NCBI GenBank assembly: GCA_039566865.1
Contig: CM076943.1
Span: 29,954,663 to 30,018,662, forward strand
Source of the DNA: Aurelia coerulea
Lineage: Eukaryota; Cnidaria; Scyphozoa; Semaeostomeae; Ulmaridae
DNA: 64,000 bases
Direction of reading: 5' to 3'
The notes under the pieces were generated by a model, which did no database searches, was not told the origin of the DNA, and saw only the letters and a program-made list of their open reading frames with translations. This document shows, piece by piece, positions 48,401 to 57,400 of this stretch. Position numbers and translations under genes: made by a program. Within the stretch, counting starts at the first letter, position 1. Each line of letters opens with the position of its first letter.

Positions 48401-51400
48401 GACACCTTAGTATTTAAAAAGTAAAGTAAGTTTGCATCAGAAGTTCTTAGGACACCCTGTACAAAGCACAAATGTATTCAAAATAATTAACAATAACTTT
48501 TTTCAATCAAAAGCAAAAACCCCTTTCTTTGCTATTCAATATTAAGAGGGTGCTGTTGTGTGTGCATGCTGTAATCGGGTCTGGGGCTTTCTTTAGGATA
48601 GTGGTGAGCTCCTTTTTTCATGGGAGATTTAACCTGAAGGGTTGGCTGCCCTTACTGTGATTCTCTTGTTGCAAAAACAATGATACAGTAGCGGATTATA
48701 AATTGTAATGTTTTTCTACCCCCTTCTGCTTCTACAGAGTAATGAAGTTAATGGAAGTTCTGCTATGGAGTTTGAAGGGTTTCTGAGAGGCATGGGCTAT
48801 TTGTTTGGTGTTGGGCTAACTGTGGCAACATTTATATCAGACAGACACTTATCTATTGCAAAGCACATGAGAGAAAAGTTGCCAAATATACGTCATTATT
48901 TTGATTTGTGGCATTTGAAAAAAAGTAAGTCTGATCAACTTAACAATTTATCTTCTCATATACACTGTAAATATATTCATATCCATAAAATACAGTATAT
49001 TGTACAGTATTCATGAACCAGGATATTTTCTTGAATGAGCACACCTGTCCACAGTTTTGGTAAAACAACGTGCATGCATGAGCGTTCATCTTGGGAAAGA
49101 AATGATGTATAGGCTTTTGTTGTAATCAATCCCTTTCTTCCCAAAAAGTATGAGCAAATAAATTTTGAAACCGCGAACTGGTGTATTGCAAACTGACAAG
49201 AGAAAATTCAACATTCTTTGAAGGATTGATGCTAAGTTATGTGAAAGTTTTGATAAATGGTGTTAAAGGGGCTTTCTAATTATTTTGAAAAAGGACAGGC
49301 CACAATACCAGCGTCGACTGTCAGATCTGAAGATGCTTGCAGTGATGAATAAATGAATAAGTTTGAAGGCAGAAACACCGCAATGCGACAAAACTCAACA
49401 GCAAATATGATTGAATTTATTTCATACCATTACCATACCATTTATTTTATACTTCTAATTATCTTTTGATCATTCATAGGTTCTTGATCCAGCATCAATC
49501 CCAAATTAGTGATATGGAAACGTATATGCAAAACTTTTCTTCTCAACTGTTTTCTTCTTACGTGTTTTCTGTTCATGTTTCAGAGGTACAGAAAATGCTT
49601 ACAAAGCTGGCAAAATTTAAAGGATGCGAAGAGCTGTCAAATTGGATCAAGCCTTGCATACGTCATTTGTTCTGGAGTGCTACAACTACTTTAAGTGGCA
49701 ATGGGGATGTTATATTTGCAAAATTCAAATCGTTTTTTCATCATGTAAAGAATGAACATGAAGGATTTGATGAACCTTTGTTTGACAAATGTTTCCATGA
49801 AAAGGATATCCCAGAAAGAATGTGGCTAAAGGAAGGTGAGAAGCATCATTCTTGCACTCATTACTGTATGTTAGAGGGGTAACATATGTTTTACAAGGTT
49901 GCAATCCCTAAGAATTTATTTGATTGGCAGCATGGAATATCATGCTTAGTTACTTTAAAAGTGAGGGAAATTTTCATCTCGTCTACAGTAAATGCAACAT
50001 GTGAACTTTCTGAATCATACTGTATCACCACAGGTTATTGATTTATGAACATTGAAAACTGCACACTTGTACTCCAACAGCTTTTCCTGAATCTTACTCC
50101 TGATGCACAATCTGTCCTTCTCATAAGTTACATGTAATAAGAAACTCTTACTGTATGTTCAAAAACAGATCCCAGCTCAGTTATTTTGCATTCATTGGTA
50201 GTGGAGCCAGCGTTTTAGACATGCAGGCATATACAGTACAGTTTCAAATTTTGCACCGATTAGACTCCATAACAGCCTATCAAATATTGGTCTGCTTACC
50301 AATCATGTTCATTTTAGATCTGACATTTTGCATTCAAACATTTCACCAAACAACAATTTCTTTACAGATTCACCAGCTTACGAGAAGATGGAAGCAGGTT
50401 TGCTAAAGGACAGCTTCATAAAGGGTATCAAGCAAGCCTCTCCAGTGGCACAGACTAGCTGTTTAGAAGCATTCCACTCTGTTTTTTATCATTTCTGTCC
50501 AAAGATGATCCACTTCTCACATGCTGGAATGTATTGCAGGTGAGTTATTGATATATGCTTGTATCAGATATATGCTTGTATGCTTGTATCAGTTCAGTCT
50601 AAGTAAGATGACTTCAATTCCAACAAAATCATGAAATTGCAAATGTGAGCAAACTCATTGTGAATTCATTGTTTGCAATACATATTCTCAATAATATAAT
50701 AGACAGAGATACAGTGCAGTATAGTATGTAATCAGCCAAACAATTGGATAAATATTTCAGTATCAGCTTTCATCAGTACTACAGTATAACTTTATCAAAG
50801 TAAACAGAGCATTAGATATTAATCAATACAAAAACAATAACTGAACAAGGAACATATCACAATATATTTGATAAACTGTTGAAAATGATGCTTGCTTGTT
50901 TGCCGCAGAAGAAAGATCAAAGAAGTGCTTGGCTAAAAACTGTTGACTTTGGGGGTGATGTGTCTCACAGCACCTGCTATTATTGGGGACAGCAAGTCAT
51001 GATTTCACATTTGATAATCAGCTCCGAGTGATTGCATAGTCCCTTTCAGTAGCCTAATGGTCACTGTATTAGAACCCTGAAAGTTCTCTTGTTGTGGCAG
51101 CTGACTCATGGCTGTTCTATGTTTTTTAGGCATGCTTTTGCATCAATCCATTTCAATTTTAATGTACTGAGAGACGTTCGCCAAAATGAAGATGGAACAC
51201 AGCAACTCAATATAACCTATCCAAAGTTCAAGAATGGTGAGGCTACAGTGAGAAACATTCGCGTTCTTCCCAACTATGGTATGTAATTTTTAAGCCAAAA
51301 TTCTGCATTTATTTATGTTTCTAAGCATGACATGAACCAATATCCATAAAAAATGAAACCTCTCTTGGGCTTGCAACGGTATGCAGTTAAGCATGGGGTT

Positions 51401-54400
51401 AGTACAAAAAAGGAGAAATCTCGTAAGTACTGCAGACATTTACTGTGCTTCAGTTATTGGTCCTGTTATGATATGTAATTATTGCATACTATACAGTACA
51501 TAATACATATTGCTATTTGCTATTTCAAATATATATAAGTTGTCCTGAATGTTCAATTTACTTCCCCAGATTACATTGACCATATTTATGACACAATGGT
51601 AACTGCAGTTAAATCCAAAGCACTTGAGGAACACAAAGAAAGGCTCAAAAATATGGCACCTCCACCTCTGAACACTGGTTTTGAAATCAAGGAAGCACAT
51701 GCTGATGCCATTCAAAAAAGGGATGAAAGGCTAAACAAAATTGTGCATGATGTTCCACCAACAAACCCAGGTAAATATGTGAAATACAACATTATATAAT
51801 GACTGAACTGAGTTCATGGCACTGGTCTCAATAGATAATTGTTTCTCAAAATCTTTGCACATGCACAAAAGAGCAATGGTCTGTGGTAAATATGTTGTTC
51901 AAATTGTTTTTATCAAAACTTCCGTTTCGTACTTTATTGAGGCACTTATTTGAAATATCCAGTTACACATTGTAAATATGAATTCAACAGCAAATAATAG
52001 TAAAATATTTTGCAGTATGTACCTAGTTCATTTTGCATGCACACATTTTTTAAAAGAGACTGCTTCTAAGAAACTCAACTCTCAGACACCCCCAAATTAA
52101 GAAACTCCACTGCTGGGAAAATATAACCCAAGAAACTATTCATTTTGATAAATGAAATCCTTAGCATTTTAAACGTTGTTTTCACTTTATTTTCTGCATC
52201 ACATTACTTGGACTGTATTGTATGTACTTATAAGTCTAAAACTACTGATAATTTTGAGAAACTTTCAGTACTGGCTCAAATTCTTAGTTTCTTTAAACAA
52301 ATGCGCCCATTATTTTTCTAGTGGTTGATGCAAGTTTTTTTAGTCATAGATCAGCCCAATCAAGGTGAAATACAAGCTGCGGGTTCTGTCAGAAGACCAA
52401 GAGCAAAACCAACTTGCAGGGTATGCAAAGAACCAAAAAAGGGACACAAAGATGTTCAGCACTGTCCACTAAATATCAGAACAGAAGGAACAGGAATGAG
52501 CTAATCTTTTTTGTTTGTACTGCAGCACATTAAAGCAGCACAATTTAATCTGCTTTTATGAGTCAGTTTCCTTTACATGATACCCAACATGAAACTAATG
52601 CCACCATGAAAATTTGAGAAAATGTACTCCTGTGTACATGCGACCCAACATCAAATTGTCCAAACATGTTATGCATTTTTTTATGTGACTTGGCACTGAT
52701 TTTGAGAAAGAAATTGAAGGCTATTAGTTTGAGTTCACCCTAAATTGAGAAAAGATTGAAGAGAAAAGTATTTCCATAAAAATGTTTATGCTGAAATGCC
52801 AATGTAATATGCTAAAGCGTCCCCATGTGCAGAAGTGTACCTACCTAAAATGCTATGCATTTGGTGACTATGGATTAGGTAACGTCATTGGTACTGTATG
52901 CATACTGTGCAGACAATAAGTAATTGCTGGCATGAGTTTCATGTCTGGTCTCATTTGAAATGCCTCTGTTGTTTTACACATAAGAAAGAATGGCCCAAAT
53001 GCAAAATCATATATTTGTTGTCAGCCTAAAGTTTATCATCATAAAAATCATCTCATGGTGTTTTCATTTGCTCGTTAGTTCATCTTCAAATCCTTTGAAG
53101 TCTGTATTTGGGAAGTTTTTTCTTATTTCATCGTATGCACATGCAGGCAACGGGATCCTTTTTGTGCCAAGTCTTCGGTGCACTAACCTGGTGAACTCGC
53201 GATAAGCCACACTCCGTAAGAAACTGAAAGAAATAGAAGAAATCAGAGTAAATCAACAAGAATCCAAAGTACTGTAGTTTAGCTGGAGAGACTGGGGTAA
53301 TATAAATATAGCTGATTGTATTTTATGTTCTTGATGTATGAAAACAATAGCAGCATAGGGGGCACATGTCCTTCTTTTGTCATATTCTTATCAAATAGGT
53401 AGTATTTATCTGTTCCTTAACTTGAAAAGACTTTAACTTGCTTGGACACATAGTATAAACTTGAACTATACAATGTGTAAAGAAGATCCACTATGCACAA
53501 TTTGAAGTTTAGATGAGTGCCTTTCAAAAAATTTCAAGTCTGCAAACTTTTGCTCATACTGTAAACAATCCCAAACTATCTACGAGTTTACAAAACTGTA
53601 GTGCACAACTTACTCATTTTCACAGCCTTTTTTGTGATATTTCCTGAAGTCTCTAGTGGTGTATCTGTCAGCTGCTTGCCGCAATGACCATCTCTCCAAA
53701 ACAACTGGTCTGAATGCAGGATGCTCCGTAATGCAAGTAATATTTCGAATGGATTCTTCCAGAACAATCTCGTCATTAATGGCTTTGACGCACCCCTGTA
53801 CCTCTCTGCAACATTTGCACTCCTTTTGATTTTGTAGCAGTGATACATTGCATTTTCCACAACTGCACCTAGAATGCAAATTTCAAATAATGATACACCT
53901 TGTTTTTTTTATAAGAAACTAAGAATTTGGGCCAGTACTGAAAGTTTCTTAGAATTATCAGATTTTGAGTACTGAGAGTTCATGAGCTTCTTCGAGGCTC
54001 CATAACAATCTTCATATTCACTACCTCTGTGCCCTAGTAAACATTACTCAAGTATCTTGCGAGTAATATGATATGGGGAACAAATTAAAATAAAGTAAAA
54101 ATATTTCAGGATTTCCTTTATCACAATAAATAGTTTCTTCAGTTACATTTTCCCAGTACTGGAGTTTCTTGATTTGTTGGCGATATGAGAGTTAAATTCT
54201 TATGGACAGTTTCTTTTATAAAAAAGAATACGTGTAGTGCTGATAAAGAATAAGACACGCAAAGCATACAATAAAAGAGCCATTTTCTGAGGACAATATC
54301 AGTTTATGGCTTCCATTTTCTGCCTTAGGTTGAGTTTGGGGGTGTTTCCAGCAGGATCTTATTTCCAACAGAATAATAAAGGAAGAAAAAACTGTAATTG

Positions 54401-57400
54401 TATGTGATGGGCCTAAGCACCGACAAAAGATCGCGAAAATGGCAATCTATTCATCTTGTGCTTCAGCTTGCTTAAGCAAATTGCCAAAAGTACCTACCAC
54501 GAGTAAATATCTTTATTGCCATTGAAACGATTCTCTAGCTCTATGTTTCTTCTCTTTTCTTCTTCCATCTCCTCTCTATACTTCCTTATCCATTCCTCGT
54601 CGGCAATGGGGTCATCTTTATACGGGTCTTCGATGTGTAGGCCTAGGCCTAACGACGATGCCAAGTCATCAGAGCTCGCAGTTGCTGCTTGCTCTATTCC
54701 TCCATCTTCTTCTTCAATGAGGTATTCTTGGACGTCGTAATAAACATCCTCTGATTCGCACGAAGATAGAGACTCTGTTTCAGACATTTTTTGCACAGCA
54801 ATTTCGTTTGTATCTTCGGTTTCTTCGCACGCGATCAATTTCTCAACAATGATTCGTTTGCTTGCGCGTGGCATGCTTCCTGCTGTTACGTCACGGGCCG
54901 CTCGCAACCACGCGACCCAATCTCTTTTTTTGCGCGGTAATTTTCAGCACCTCCCCTACTTTCAGGGGCAATTGGGGGCACTCATTGCCAAAATATCGCA
55001 TTTTGGGTGATCTTATCGAATTCAGCGATGATAGAATGTTCATATATCAAATTCTCGTAAGAGGTGATATTAGCCCTTTAAAGGAGCAGTTGGTAGCTCA
55101 TTTTCAACGTATGAGAAGGATAAATGAAATGGTTCACAAAAAATTTAACATTTTCATATTTAGGGGGGCTGGGGCCCGATATTCTAATTTTAGAATCTGA
55201 GCTAAAAATCCCTTTTATACTCCTCGGTCTCAAGAAAATTAGCAATGGTGACTGATGGCTCTTTTCAACATATTCTGTTGGAATAATGAATAAAGTTGAA
55301 TATTTCCCCACATTTAGGAGACTGGGATCTATATTTCAGTTTTAGGAATTCTAACCAAAAATCTCCTCTCTGTTACATTTCAATACAAGCCTAAGCTATG
55401 TAAATGGTTCTTATGCACACAATAGTACCACAATATTACCTAGAGGGTGCTCCTTAATTAAAATATTTTGTAGCATTCTGAAAAAATGGGTCTTATCTCA
55501 ATATCTTTCCTTACGACACCCCAAATGTCCCAAAAAAGGCCTTTTCCCCCTGTTTATTTGAATTTTCCGAGGTGAAACAAAATGAAAGCTTCAAAAATAA
55601 ACTTATCATGAGTTTCTCTTTCAGAAAATGTATTGGTGTTGATGTTTCTCCTCGTACTTTTGGAGATATTCTCGATTGAAGTCAAATTTTGCCCTCTCAC
55701 TTAGACGAAAAATCTGACAAAGTGCCTGAAGAAAATTGTTGCTGTGGTAAAAGTGGACTTGATAAAACATTTTCATCTTGCTTTTCAACAAACAGTGACT
55801 ATTTATGTTCTGGCAATGCTGGTCAAACAATCTGCAAGCCATTTTCCCAGCCGAAAAACATTTATCCACATTTTTGCCACTAGAATGATGGGTGTAACAT
55901 TTTCAAAGATTTTGTCCAATTTACTCATTTTCAAAAATCTATTACTCTGTGATAACACAAGATAAATGAAAACTTCAAAAAGCACACGGACACCCAATTA
56001 TTCAGCTTCCTAAAACTGCATAACAGCCAGTGATTTAGAGAACTTCAAAATTTTCGATTGTCTGTCTCTAACCCATTGTGGAGCTGTTAAAAGCTAAATT
56101 TCATGAAAATCATGTCTTACTCTCCCTATTGCAAGCAAATCGCAGCAGATACATTGCAAGTGTAGCTTACGTGTAGACCCATTATCCCAACAGAGAATGG
56201 GTTTACGAATCAATGAGCGAAAGCTTGCTACTACAGTTCCAGATTTCTATAACTTAATTTATGCAGCCTTTGTTTAGTCTCGCTTCACATATTATTTGAA
56301 TAATGGATTAATATAATTAATTGGGCAGCCGTAGCAAGTTTTATCTCTTTATTTCATGGACCCTTTATTCTTTAGGATAATGGGTCTACTCGTAGGCTAC
56401 TGCAAATGAAGATGTTTTCTATGAGGTTTTCAACTCCGTAGAATTAGAATTAGCCGTAGAGTTAGCCAGTGCAATCAGATTTTTCACATCATTAACGTTT
56501 GTAGAGATACAGCTGGATTTTGAGCCGTAAGTTTCCTGGAAAGGCCACTGCAGCAGGCTTTAAGGAATTCAATGCCACACGCCCATTAGACAGGGATTTC
56601 TCATTGAACCTGTGATATTGGCTAGCTGATTATTATTCTTATGTACTAAAATCCTGTACAACCCCTTTAATCAAACAACTTCAGCCAAAGATTGCTTTTT
56701 AAGAACAAATTTTGATCCCCAGATCATGATCAAAACAGCACTGGATTACCTTGTAAGCGGGATTGTTGATAAGAGGTGCGCTCCATTTTCCTTTGTATTT
56801 TGGATTATCAATCATAGGTGCTTTCCATTCTCCACATCCCCCTTCAGCGCATTTCGGGTTGGGTATTTGCGGTGGTTCCCAATCACCATCCTCTTCATCG
56901 TCCCAGTCAGCCGGTTTGACAGCACTGGGATCAGGAACAGTTTCAGGTGCATCATCCAACCATGCTGCTGGCTTCTTTGCACTTGGGTCCACGATCTTCT
57001 GTGGGGCATCCTCATCCCTATTTAGAAATATGAAACATTACATATCATACTAACGATCATGCCATTGCTAAAAGGAAATGACAATTCTTCTTGAGAGACA
57101 AAGCTTTGAAATTGTTTTGAAAACCTTGTTCGACAGATATGACAGGATGACCTTGTTTGAAACAGATTCTGTCATCCTTTCATAACTGTCGAACAAAGAA
57201 AACAATCTATTTGATGATTCCAAAAGAAGAAATCACTTCAGTAATTTTGCAATTTCTGTAAAGGGGGCAAAGATAATCTCAGGAAAAAAGAAGTATCTAA
57301 ATGATCTCAAACAATTGAAGCTAGGCTAATACGAATGATATTGGTAACATCTTTTAATTTAGATTATTTTGCTGTATGTTAGCTTCATTTTAGTGCTACT

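Larger units (their letters stand above)
44351..55077 (+). mobile_element. Kolobok DNA transposon, complete, two genes
   Basis: The 10,727-bp element is flanked by TTAA (44347-44350 and 55078-55081). Both ends start AGGGCTAATATCACCTC when read inward and are identical for 23 bp. Looser inverted similarity continues about 200 bp (TGAATTTGATAA/TGAATTCGATAA, then TTACCGCGC, then CAGCAGGAAG). TTAA duplication, AGGG termini and a THAP/DDE transposase together fit the Kolobok superfamily. Inside lie a transposase gene (plus) and a convergent second gene (minus), each starting near its own terminus. Both have complete frames after splicing. It sits in the calnexin intron between exons 56750-57017 and 43176-43250. 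Confidence 0.9.

Noticed and set aside
53064..54874. A true P2X receptor channel gene
   Set aside because: Only the cytoplasmic ballast-like domain is present; there are no transmembrane segments or ATP-binding ectodomain.
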